NCBI GenBank assembly: GCA_044358015.1
Contig: JBIKOO010000060.1
Span: 1-10,026 of the forward strand
Direction of reading: 5' to 3'
Length of the DNA stretch: 10,026 nt
Source: Casp-actino8 sp044358015
GTDB taxonomy: Bacteria > Actinomycetota > Acidimicrobiia > Acidimicrobiales > Ilumatobacteraceae
In this document: positions 1 through 6,274 of the stretch, in pieces
Position numbering within the stretch: the first letter of the stretch is position 1
Layout of the letters: every line of letters begins with the position of its first letter
The notes under the pieces: generated by a model
Seen by the model: only the letters and a program-made list of their open reading frames with translations
The model's database searches: none
What the model was told of the DNA's origin: nothing
Position numbers and translations under genes: made by a program

Positions 1-524
1 TCTCGCGCATCAACGACTGATAACAAACGATCGTTAGGAACAACAATCAAGGTGTCAACTTTTTCCTTGAGCTTGGCGATACCCGCGTCGGCTTGCACTG
101 CACGACGACGACCTTCAAACGAGAAGGGACGGGTAACGATGCCGATAGTGAGCGCTCCAGCGGCCTTGGCAATTTCTGCCACGACTGGCGCAGCACCCGT
201 TCCGGTACCTCCGCCTTCACCGGCTGCGATGAAAACCATGTCGGCGCCCTTCAGCGCGTCTTCGATTTCATCGCGGTGAGCTTCAGCGGCCTGGCGGCCA
301 ACTTCCGGGTCACTTCCAGCGCCAAGACCACGAGTCAACTCGCGACCCACATCAAGCTTGAGCTCGGCGTCACTCGTCATCAAAGCCTGAATGTCGGTGT
401 TGATCGCTATGAATTCGACCCCACGCAGATTTCGCTCGATCATTCGGTTAATTGCGTTGACGCCACCGCCACCGACGCCAACAACCTTGATCTGGCAGAT
501 GTAATTGTTTTGTCCACCAACCAT
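1..524 (-). CDS. ftsZ: Cell division protein FtsZ (N-terminal part, 3' end beyond window)
   Basis: FtsZ is the tubulin-like GTPase that polymerises into the cytokinetic ring under the membrane at mid-cell. The first 174 residues are present and correspond to most of the GTP-binding domain; the T7 loop and C-terminal tail lie past base 1. Visible motifs are the N-terminal glycine loop VVGVGGGGVNA (residues 14-24), FIAINTD (38-44), LDVGRELTRGLGAGSDPEVGR (about 57-77), the tubulin signature GEGGGTGTG (102-110) and TRPFSFEGRRR (131-141), followed by VPNDRLL. The GEGGGTGTG form and the short N-terminus resemble actinobacterial FtsZ. The ATG at 524 is chosen because a GAGGAG ribosome binding site sits 9 bases upstream and the N-terminus matches the family length. 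It is the last gene of the visible cluster and is separated from ftsQ by 111 bases, so it may have some independent control. There is no ftsA upstream, as is usual in Actinobacteria. The family assignment is essentially certain. Confidence 0.97.
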   Translation of the reverse strand, partial: MVGGQNNYICQIKVVGVGGGGVNAINRMIERNLRGVEFIAINTDIQALMTSDAELKLDVGRELTRGLGAGSDPEVGRQAAEAHRDEIEDALKGADMVFIAAGEGGGTGTGAAPVVAEIAKAAGALTIGIVTRPFSFEGRRRAVQADAGIAKLKEKVDTLIVVPNDRLLSVVDAR

Positions 525-533
525 GTCGGGAGA

Positions 534-539
534 CTCCTC
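534..539 (-). promoter_or_regulatory. Ribosome binding site of ftsZ
   Basis: The minus strand reads GAGGAG, 9 bases before the ATG at 524. It is one of the strongest Shine-Dalgarno matches in the window. It fixes the ftsZ start and fits the need for much more FtsZ than the other cluster products. Confidence 0.8.
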
Positions 540-548
540 TTTTCGGGT

Positions 549-562
549 GTCGGCAAGCCGAC
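549..562 (-). repeat. Inverted repeat upstream of the ftsZ ribosome binding site
   Basis: GTCGGCTTGCCGAC on the minus strand is a perfect inverted repeat that can fold as a 5-bp stem GTCGG/CCGAC with a CTTG loop. It ends 9 bases before the ftsZ Shine-Dalgarno sequence. It could be an RNA hairpin or a protein-binding site in the ftsZ leader. No function can be assigned from sequence alone. Confidence 0.4.
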
Positions 563-584
563 GTTGAGTTGAAAATAACCAGTA

Positions 585-613
585 ATTCGGTGATTAGTCT
601 CGCACTTCCGAAT
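585..613 (-). repeat. Inverted repeat ATTCGG/CCGAAT in the ftsZ leader
   Basis: The 6-base arms at 585-590 and 608-613 are perfect inverted copies separated by 17 bases, and they extend by one G-U pair as RNA. This is short enough to occur by chance. It is listed because it sits between two other inverted repeats in the only intergenic region of the cluster. Confidence 0.25.
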
Positions 614-621
614 CGCTAATG

Positions 622-634
622 GGGGGATACCCCC
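622..634 (-). repeat. G5/C5 hairpin just after the ftsQ stop codon
   Basis: GGGGG-ATA-CCCCC on the plus strand (GGGGG-TAT-CCCCC on the minus strand) begins two bases after the ftsQ TGA (636-638). The stem is 5 pure GC pairs with a 3-base loop. It has no downstream T-run, so it is not a typical Rho-independent terminator. It could slow 3' exonucleases or partly reduce read-through into ftsZ. That role is inferred. Confidence 0.4.
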
Positions 635-635
635 G

Positions 636-1568
636 TCAGCGAACGCTCGGTTGTCCGCTAGACACGTCAATCACGGCGTAGCGATTGGTCCCTTGCCGCT
701 TAATTTCGTTCACGACGGCGACAAGTTTGACCTGAAAATCATCGGGACGACCAAAAATGACCTCAACATCGTTCGTGAGTGAAAGCGATACCTCGCCTTC
801 TGGGCTAACGGTGAGTGACAGCAGTCGGATACGAAGATCGCTTGGCAAGGCGTTGATCAACTCGGCGGCACCGAGTAACGGCTGTTCAGTCATTTGCCCA
901 GCAGAAAGGTTTGGTCCGGTGCCGATAATTCGGATGTAATCAGTTGGGTCGCCCTCAATGACGTCAAGCACTCGCCCATCGCGATCAATCACTCGGTTGA
1001 ATCCATCCACCGCACGGAAGAAAGCAACGGGGGTACGTTCAACGACTTCAATTGACACTCGCGCTGGCAGATGCATTGAAACTCGGGCCAGTCGAACCCA
1101 AGGAATTGCCAAAAGTTTTGTCTCAGCCACGTCGAGGTCAACAGTCAGGATGGGTTCGCCGTCAATACTGTCGACGATTGCCGCGATCTGTTGAGGGTCG
1201 GCATAGACCACTCCTTCAACATCCACTTGTCGGACCGAAAGAATTGGACTCGTCAACAACAACAAAATCACGATGACTGCGGCCACGACGAGTCCCACAA
1301 CGGTAAACCAGCGCAAACGTCGCCGACCTTCTTGTCGTTGAACTGCGATTCGGCGTAACCGAAAACGTGAGGCACCGTTATCGGATTGACGTGGCGTTTT
1401 CCGGTCAATCACTTCAGAGTCATCAGAGATAACGACCCTTTTCTTTCCGGAGCTATCAACTTTCGTTAGCGGAGTCTTTTTCACTCTCGCCAAACCATCG
1501 GTTGCGTCAAATTCTTGGGGCCGAACCTTTTGGCTGAGTCGCTTCAGAATTGAAAACTTGTCACTCAT
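636..1568 (-). CDS. ftsQ: Divisome protein FtsQ/DivIB
   Basis: FtsQ is a bitopic membrane protein of the divisome that works with FtsL and FtsB and helps control septal peptidoglycan synthesis. The 310-residue protein has a long hydrophilic cytoplasmic tail (1-87) rich in Lys, Arg, Asp and Ser, one transmembrane helix at about 88-107, a POTRA domain from about 109 to 178 (starting VRQVDVEGV and ending VERTPVAF), and a FtsQ/DivIB beta domain up to about 305. Features typical of the family include IPWVRLARVSMHLPARVSIEVVER-type strand spacing (155-178) and DRDGRVLD (195-202). The ATG at 1568 overlaps the murB end by 8 bases and has AGGGG 5 bases upstream (1574-1578). The position between murB and ftsZ is as expected for actinobacterial clusters. 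The cytoplasmic tail is long compared with E. coli FtsQ (about 25 residues), a trait shared with other actinobacteria. Confidence 0.93.
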   Translation of the reverse strand: MSDKFSILKRLSQKVRPQEFDATDGLARVKKTPLTKVDSSGKKRVVISDDSEVIDRKTPRQSDNGASRFRLRRIAVQRQEGRRRLRWFTVVGLVVAAVIVILLLLTSPILSVRQVDVEGVVYADPQQIAAIVDSIDGEPILTVDLDVAETKLLAIPWVRLARVSMHLPARVSIEVVERTPVAFFRAVDGFNRVIDRDGRVLDVIEGDPTDYIRIIGTGPNLSAGQMTEQPLLGAAELINALPSDLRIRLLSLTVSPEGEVSLSLTNDVEVIFGRPDDFQVKLVAVVNEIKRQGTNRYAVIDVSSGQPSVR

Positions 1569-2511
1569 CAGAACCCCTGGTATTTATCTCGTGCGTCCAA
1601 CCGATCAAACGAACTTCGGAGCGAAGGTTGAAACCAAATTTTTGTTGCACGACTGCTTGCACATGATCCATAACTGCAACAACGTCACTCGCTCGACCAC
1701 CTGGGTCGGCCTGAATAAAGTTTGCGTGTTTCACGGACACCTCAGCTGTACCAATACGAAAACCCCGCAGTCCGCATTGATCAATCAACTCACCAGCGGC
1801 GATTTCGCCAGGGACCGGATTCACAAATACTGAACCCGCATTTTGCCCGCCGGGTTGATTTTCGCGACGCCACTTCACGATGTCGTCAATAATGCCGAGC
1901 GCTTCATTGCTGTCGCCCCACGTCAACTGGAAAGTTGCGTCGATGATCACATCATCATCGGGAATTGCTGATCCTCGAAAACGTAAGCCGAATTCCGCTT
2001 TCTCAATGTCACGAACTTCGCCAGATCGGCACGAAAAGACTCGCGCACTCACCAAAGACTCAGCGATATCCGAACCGTGGCCCCCGGCATTCATTTTGAT
2101 TGCCCCGCCAACAGTTCCGGGCACGCCAACCGCCCATTCAAATCCGCGCAATCCAGCGACTGCCGTACGGCGGGCCATCACCGGAAGCGCTACCGCCGAA
2201 CCAGCGAAAACCATGCTGTTTTGATCTTGTTCTGGCATTACTAATAGTTGCGCAAAATCACCGAGCTGCACGACTATTCCTGCAAATTCTGAATCAGCAA
2301 AAAGACTGTTACTCCCCCGACCAAGAACCACCAGTGGTGTCGACGAATCGCAAGCAATTTGAGCGACTCTGATCAACGTCTCGACATCATCAACCCGACA
2401 AAACAAAGCTGCTGTTCCACCGACTTTGTAGGTCGTTAGCGACGCCACCGGAAAATGGCGTTGACCCAATTCGCCAAGTGCTTCGGCTACTTCATCAATA
2501 GTCGAGTTCAT
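1561..2511 (-). CDS. murB: UDP-N-acetylenolpyruvoylglucosamine reductase MurB
   Basis: MurB is a cytosolic FAD enzyme that reduces UDP-GlcNAc-enolpyruvate to UDP-MurNAc with NADPH, the second committed step of peptidoglycan precursor synthesis. The 316-residue length fits a type II MurB. FAD-binding motifs are VLGRGSNSLFAD (62-73) and GVPGTVGGAIKMNAG (129-143). The presumed catalytic Arg is in FRGS (R179), the proton-donor Ser is in NAGSVFVNP (S227), and the catalytic Glu is in LRSEVRLIG (E299). The N-terminal TTYKVGGTA (26-34) matches the family's substrate-side motif. The ATG at 2511 overlaps the murC stop as ATGA, with GGAG 7 bases upstream (2519-2522). The start is well supported. All key residues are present, so it should be active. 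Confidence 0.96.
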   Translation of the reverse strand: MNSTIDEVAEALGELGQRHFPVASLTTYKVGGTAALFCRVDDVETLIRVAQIACDSSTPLVVLGRGSNSLFADSEFAGIVVQLGDFAQLLVMPEQDQNSMVFAGSAVALPVMARRTAVAGLRGFEWAVGVPGTVGGAIKMNAGGHGSDIAESLVSARVFSCRSGEVRDIEKAEFGLRFRGSAIPDDDVIIDATFQLTWGDSNEALGIIDDIVKWRRENQPGGQNAGSVFVNPVPGEIAAGELIDQCGLRGFRIGTAEVSVKHANFIQADPGGRASDVVAVMDHVQAVVQQKFGFNLRSEVRLIGWTHEINTRGSDE

Positions 2512-3914
2512 ATCGCTGCTCCATCGGACCGCAACGAGACTAATTCCTGGGGCAAATACTCAATATCGCCGCAGCCCATTGAAATACAAACATCTCGAGG
2601 TTGAACAAGTTGATTCACGAATTCGGCGAGCGAGTCGCGCTCGGCATGCCAAAACACCTGAGCGTGTGGGTGCGCTTGCAACACCGCCTCAACTACTAGA
2701 CGTCCTGTAATTCCCTCAATCTTTTGTGTACCAGAAGCGTAAATGTCAGTAATGACCACTACATCAGCATCAACAAATGCATTGACATATTCGTGAGACA
2801 TCACTGCCATACGGTTATAACGATTCGGCTGAAAGACAGCCACAACTCTTTCCCAATGATCATCGCTTGTTTTTGCAGCCGACATCACAGCTGCGATTTC
2901 ACGCGGCAAATGCGCATAGTCATCAACGAACGTGATGTCGTCTACCTCGCCAATGATCTCAAACCGACGTCCGACTCCCCCAAACTTAGCCACTGCCGAA
3001 ACAGCCACTTGAGGATCAACGCCACAACTCACCGCCATCGCAATTGCGGCGGTCACGTTCAACACGTTGTGTCGGCCACGTAATGACATTTGAACAGTCA
3101 TGTTGACGACATCGGACGTTTCGTCGGTTTTGGATATAGCGAAACTTGTCAGACCGTTACTCGATTCGACAGAGTGGCAACGAAATCGGGCGTCGTTAGA
3201 AAAACCATATGTCACGCACTGTTGTGGTCTGACCAAACCAGCAATAGTCGGATCATCAACACACATCACGACCGGCCCATCAATTCCGAGAACATACTTC
3301 TGAAAACTGTTGGTAATTCCCTGAAGATCTCCGTAGTGATCAAGGTGATCAGAATCAATGTTGGTAAGAATTGTCGCCGAAAGCGGTAGCTCAAGGTGAG
3401 TTCCATCACTCTCGTCTGCTTCAACGATTGTCCACTCTGCACCAGTCCAACGCGCGCCGACTCCCTCGTCGAGCAATTCTCCTCCGACGACGAAATTGGG
3501 ATCTAAACCTGCTTCGGTGAAAATACGTACGAGTAGCGATGTCGTCGTAGTCTTACCATGCGTTCCCGCAACTCCGATTGATGGACTTATCGCACATATT
3601 GACGTCAGCGTCGCGGCGCGATTAAGGACGGGCACACGACTTTGTTCGGCTTCAACTAACTCGATGTTTGTGCGGGGAATCGCAGTCGAGGCCGTTACCG
3701 CGTCGCAATCATGTACGACTGAACTGTCGTGACCGATGTTGACTCGGATACCCAAGTCAACAAGCCGTTCAATCAGTTCTGAACTCTTGATATCGCTACC
3801 CGAAACCTCGTGACCCATTTGAGCCAGACAAGTAGCAATCGCACTCATTCCTGGGCCGCCTACGCCAACGACATGCAGTCGGAGGCGACGGCGCAGATCA
3901 AGAGTGCCGTTCAT
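2508..3914 (-). CDS. murC: UDP-N-acetylmuramate--L-alanine ligase MurC
   Basis: MurC is the cytosolic ATP-dependent ligase that adds L-Ala to UDP-MurNAc, the first amino acid of the stem peptide. The 468 residues are a normal length. Domain 1 has VVGVGGPGMSA (15-25) for the UDP-sugar. Domain 2 has the P-loop GTHGKTTTT (117-125), whose His marks MurC among Mur ligases, then EADESDGT (165-172) and TNIDSDHLDHYG (184-195). Domain 3 has GRHNVLN (280-286), GVGRRFE (323-329), DDYAHLPREI (331-340) and FQPNRYNR (361-368). In most MurC proteins I know the last two read DDYxHHPTE and FQPHRYTR, so a second His and another His are replaced here by Leu and Asn. The gene starts inside the murG stop as ATGA and ends inside the murB start in the same way, which implies translational coupling. 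Family assignment is secure; whether the substitutions affect activity is unknown. Confidence 0.95.
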   Translation of the reverse strand: MNGTLDLRRRLRLHVVGVGGPGMSAIATCLAQMGHEVSGSDIKSSELIERLVDLGIRVNIGHDSSVVHDCDAVTASTAIPRTNIELVEAEQSRVPVLNRAATLTSICAISPSIGVAGTHGKTTTTSLLVRIFTEAGLDPNFVVGGELLDEGVGARWTGAEWTIVEADESDGTHLELPLSATILTNIDSDHLDHYGDLQGITNSFQKYVLGIDGPVVMCVDDPTIAGLVRPQQCVTYGFSNDARFRCHSVESSNGLTSFAISKTDETSDVVNMTVQMSLRGRHNVLNVTAAIAMAVSCGVDPQVAVSAVAKFGGVGRRFEIIGEVDDITFVDDYAHLPREIAAVMSAAKTSDDHWERVVAVFQPNRYNRMAVMSHEYVNAFVDADVVVITDIYASGTQKIEGITGRLVVEAVLQAHPHAQVFWHAERDSLAEFVNQLVQPRDVCISMGCGDIEYLPQELVSLRSDGAAI

Positions 3915-5035
3915 GCAACGTGCCTATTCGCCACATCTTTGATGACCTCAGCAATTTTTCCTTGGCGATTTACGGCGCCCATTTCATATGCCTGATGGGA
4001 GATCTTCCCAAGTTCCTCTGGGTGAGCTCGAAGATTCACAATGATCTTCACCAACGTGCTTGCAACATTTTCTTCGTTTACCAAAATTGCGGCGCCAACG
4101 TCAGAGAGATATCGAACGTTCGCGGATTGGTGATCATCGGCAGCATCTTTCCAAGGAATCAAAATTGCAGGTACCCCAGTCGTCGCAACGTCGGCAATCG
4201 TGCCCGCTCCGCCGCGCCCGATCAACACATCAACTCCGGCGTAAATGTCTGCCATGTTGTCCTCGTAGGCCACGACTTGATAGGTGATAGCAGCATCGGC
4301 ATCAACAAATGGACGTGAATACGATTTCATGAAGCGAGGACCCACAACATGTCGTATCGCCAAATTAGAATCACCCTGAAATTGTTTCACGAACTCGCTG
4401 ATAGCAGTATTCAGCATCAGTGAACCGAGCGATCCTCCAATGACACCGATGAAAAAGGAGTCTTGAGAAATTCCTAAACGGCGGCGAGCATCTTCTCGAT
4501 GGATTCTTCGGTCGACGTTACGGATCACTCGCCGAACTGGCGCTCCTGTGGTGACCGCCCTTGGCAGATCACTCGATGGAAAGGCCACGGCTGTCGCCTG
4601 TGCAAAACGCGAGGTGAGTTTGCTCGATCGTCCTGGAATTCGGTCATAACTCACCACAACAACGGGAATATCTAGTTTTCGCGCGGCCAGCACTGCTGGC
4701 AGACTCGCGTAACCACCCACACTGACCACAACTTGTGGTCGTTCAGCCGCGAAAAGTTTGATCGCTTCTCGCCGAGCCGTCAACAACTTCGGCACAAACA
4801 CCAGATTTGATTTCAACGATGCGAGAGAAATACTTCGTTGTAGCCCGACTACATCAAAAAAACTATGGCGGATTCCGGTGGGCGGAACGAGTTCAGTTTC
4901 AACTCCTCGTTTGGCACCCGTGTAATAAACCTGAGCGAGGTCTACCCCGCTATCGGTCAAGGCCTCAGCAATCGCAATTGCTGGCAGAACATGTCCAGAA
5001 GTTCCCCCGCCTGCGATGACTGCAAACGTCGTCAT
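3911..5035 (-). CDS. murG: Lipid II synthase MurG (GlcNAc transferase), divergent
   Basis: MurG is a peripheral inner-face membrane GT28/GT-B glycosyltransferase that adds GlcNAc to lipid I to form lipid II. The 374 residues are a normal length. The N-domain has the glycine loop AGGGTSGHVLPA (8-19), where most MurG proteins have GGTGGH, and SVGGYASLPAVLAA (105-118). The C-domain has GGSLGSLMLN (200-209), YEDNMADIYAGVDVLIGRGGAG (about 257-278) and GVPAILIP followed by DDHQSAN (300-306). Where most MurGs have HExN-x-x-PG there is SYDRIPG (129-135). At the UDP-ribose-binding Glu position (E. coli E269) there is an Asp (D282). An upstream in-frame ATG exists at 5236, but it would add 67 residues lying inside ftsW; the ATG at 5035 overlaps the ftsW TGA as ATGA and gives the family N-terminus MTTFAVIAGGG. 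No strong Shine-Dalgarno sequence is seen, so translation probably depends on coupling. Confidence 0.92.
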   Translation of the reverse strand: MTTFAVIAGGGTSGHVLPAIAIAEALTDSGVDLAQVYYTGAKRGVETELVPPTGIRHSFFDVVGLQRSISLASLKSNLVFVPKLLTARREAIKLFAAERPQVVVSVGGYASLPAVLAARKLDIPVVVVSYDRIPGRSSKLTSRFAQATAVAFPSSDLPRAVTTGAPVRRVIRNVDRRIHREDARRRLGISQDSFFIGVIGGSLGSLMLNTAISEFVKQFQGDSNLAIRHVVGPRFMKSYSRPFVDADAAITYQVVAYEDNMADIYAGVDVLIGRGGAGTIADVATTGVPAILIPWKDAADDHQSANVRYLSDVGAAILVNEENVASTLVKIIVNLRAHPEELGKISHQAYEMGAVNRQGKIAEVIKDVANRHVA

Positions 5036-6261
5036 CGCGGACGGCGAGCTACGTTCATCAATAATCCGCAAGCCACCATTGAGACAATAAGCGATGAACC
5101 ACCATAAGAAATGAATGGCAAGGTCAAACCTGTCACGGGGATCATTCCGATGACGCCGCCGATATTGATCACGATCTGAATCAGGAACCAAGCTGAGATT
5201 CCGCCAGCCAAAAGCATGCCAAACCGATGACGACACGACAAGGCGACCTGCAAACCGAAATAGATCAAAAACGCGAACAAGGTCAGCAATCCAAATACCC
5301 CTAGAAGCCCCATCTCTTCTGCCAAAATTGAAAAGATGAAGTCGCTATGGGCCAAAGGTACGTAGCCCCACTTGCCGCTACCGGCACCGATTCCAGTACC
5401 GGTCACTCCACCGTTCGACAAACTAATCATTGCTTGATACACCTGGTAACTATCACTCTCTCGGAGTTCTTCAAGGTGCAAGAACGACGTGAATCGAGCC
5501 ATTTTCTCTGGGCTTGAACGAATGAACAAAAATCCTAAGAATCCAGCGGCCAGACCAATTCCTGCCATTGGTCGAAGCGGCGCTCCGGCCAAGAAAAGGA
5601 CCGCTGCGGCAATGCTCATAATGACGATGCACGAACCAATATCACTTTGAACTACTGAAACAGCCGCGGCAATTCCTACGACAAACAAGAAAGGAAGCAT
5701 CGTTCGTTTCAGATTGCCCATTTCCTTTTCACGACGTGCCAACAAATCAGCGCCGAAAATAATGATGAACAATTTTGTGAATTCTGAAGGCTGGAACCTA
5801 TGCCCAGCAATTTCAATCCATGCTCGGGCACCGTTCACACTGACACCGAATTTTGGAATGAAGGCCATCAACATCAGACCTACGCCAATCCAGGGAAGAA
5901 ATCTGGCTAAGTGTCGCAGATAGTCCAACCGAAACACATAGGCCGCAAACATGCCAGCGCCGCCGAGAGCCGCCATTGAGGCTTGTTCGATAAACATCTT
6001 CCAAGGTGATCCGCCCTTGTGGAAAGAAGTAATTGACGATGCCGATAGCACCATGACCAAACCAAAGAGAACCAGCGTTAAAGACACCGCAACGATCATG
6101 TAAAACCCCAACGGCTTCGGATCGCGGCCGACATCTTCGCGAAAACGTGAGCGAATTCTCCCCTGACCAGCTCGGGCAAGAAGCGCACGTTCGTATGCCA
6201 CTCGTCGTCGGTCAGAAATTTCCTTCGGTCGACGATTCTGTCGTTGAATGGCAACAGTCAT
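5032..6261 (-). CDS. ftsW: SEDS-family septal peptidoglycan polymerase FtsW
   Basis: FtsW is a multi-pass membrane glycosyltransferase that polymerises lipid II at the septum together with the transpeptidase FtsI. The 409 residues show a basic cytoplasmic tail (1-50) and about ten hydrophobic segments starting at about 52-73. SEDS signatures are NGARAWI (143-149), QPSEFTK (157-163), QSDIGS (205-210; commonly QPDLGT), GxGIGAGSGKWGYVP (about 298-312 region), AHSDFIF (304-310) with the presumed catalytic Asp D307, LAEEMG, and PVTGLTLPFISYGGSS near 385-400. The last motif and the position between murD and murG distinguish FtsW from RodA. The ATG at 6261 has a strong AAGGAG 7 bases upstream, and this is the only gene of the core cluster not overlapping the gene before it. 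The protein ends shortly after the last helix (MNVARRPR), so it lacks the long C-terminal tail found in mycobacterial FtsW. Confidence 0.95.
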   Translation of the reverse strand: MTVAIQRQNRRPKEISDRRRVAYERALLARAGQGRIRSRFREDVGRDPKPLGFYMIVAVSLTLVLFGLVMVLSASSITSFHKGGSPWKMFIEQASMAALGGAGMFAAYVFRLDYLRHLARFLPWIGVGLMLMAFIPKFGVSVNGARAWIEIAGHRFQPSEFTKLFIIIFGADLLARREKEMGNLKRTMLPFLFVVGIAAAVSVVQSDIGSCIVIMSIAAAVLFLAGAPLRPMAGIGLAAGFLGFLFIRSSPEKMARFTSFLHLEELRESDSYQVYQAMISLSNGGVTGTGIGAGSGKWGYVPLAHSDFIFSILAEEMGLLGVFGLLTLFAFLIYFGLQVALSCRHRFGMLLAGGISAWFLIQIVINIGGVIGMIPVTGLTLPFISYGGSSLIVSMVACGLLMNVARRPR

Positions 6262-6268
6262 GAGATAA

Positions 6269-6274
6269 CTCCTT
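6269..6274 (-). promoter_or_regulatory. Ribosome binding site of ftsW
   Basis: AAGGAG on the minus strand lies 7 bases before the ftsW ATG. Its first two bases are the last two bases of the murD TAA stop codon. It fixes the ftsW start and lets ribosomes load independently at the one junction in the core cluster without overlapping genes. Confidence 0.85.

Larger units (their letters stand above)
525..635 (-). promoter_or_regulatory. ftsQ-ftsZ intergenic region / ftsZ leader
   Basis: This is the only non-coding stretch longer than about a dozen bases in the window. On the minus strand it contains, in order after the ftsQ stop, a G5/C5 inverted repeat, an ATTCGG/CCGAAT inverted repeat, a GTCGG/CCGAC inverted repeat, and a strong Shine-Dalgarno sequence before the ftsZ ATG. 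No convincing -10/-35 pair is visible by eye. In other actinobacteria ftsZ is often driven by promoters in or just after ftsQ, so a promoter here is plausible but inferred. No T-run follows any of the hairpins, so they do not look like intrinsic terminators. Confidence 0.45.

Noticed and set aside
93..572. 159-codon open frame on the plus strand, opposite ftsZ
   Set aside because: It is fully antisense to a clear FtsZ coding region, has no recognisable domain or ribosome binding site, and its composition follows from the opposite-strand codons.
622..634. Intrinsic terminator after ftsQ
   Set aside because: The stem is strong but only 5 bp, and no run of T follows on the minus strand, so it does not meet the usual criteria.
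440..670. 76-codon minus-strand frame covering the ftsQ-ftsZ gap
   Set aside because: It overlaps both the ftsQ end and the ftsZ start in another frame, and has no domain or ribosome binding site; the gap is better read as a leader.
2724..3083. 119-codon open frame on the plus strand, opposite murC
   Set aside because: The His- and Ser-rich translation is what opposite-strand reading of murC yields, and nothing supports expression.
3920..4318. 132-codon open frame on the plus strand, opposite murG
   Set aside because: It is antisense to a conserved gene, with no family resemblance and no initiation signal; it is a shadow frame.
5036..5236. N-terminal extension of MurG by 67 residues from an upstream ATG
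   Set aside because: It lies entirely within ftsW, would precede the normal MurG N-terminus, and the ATGA junction at 5032-5035 gives the standard start.
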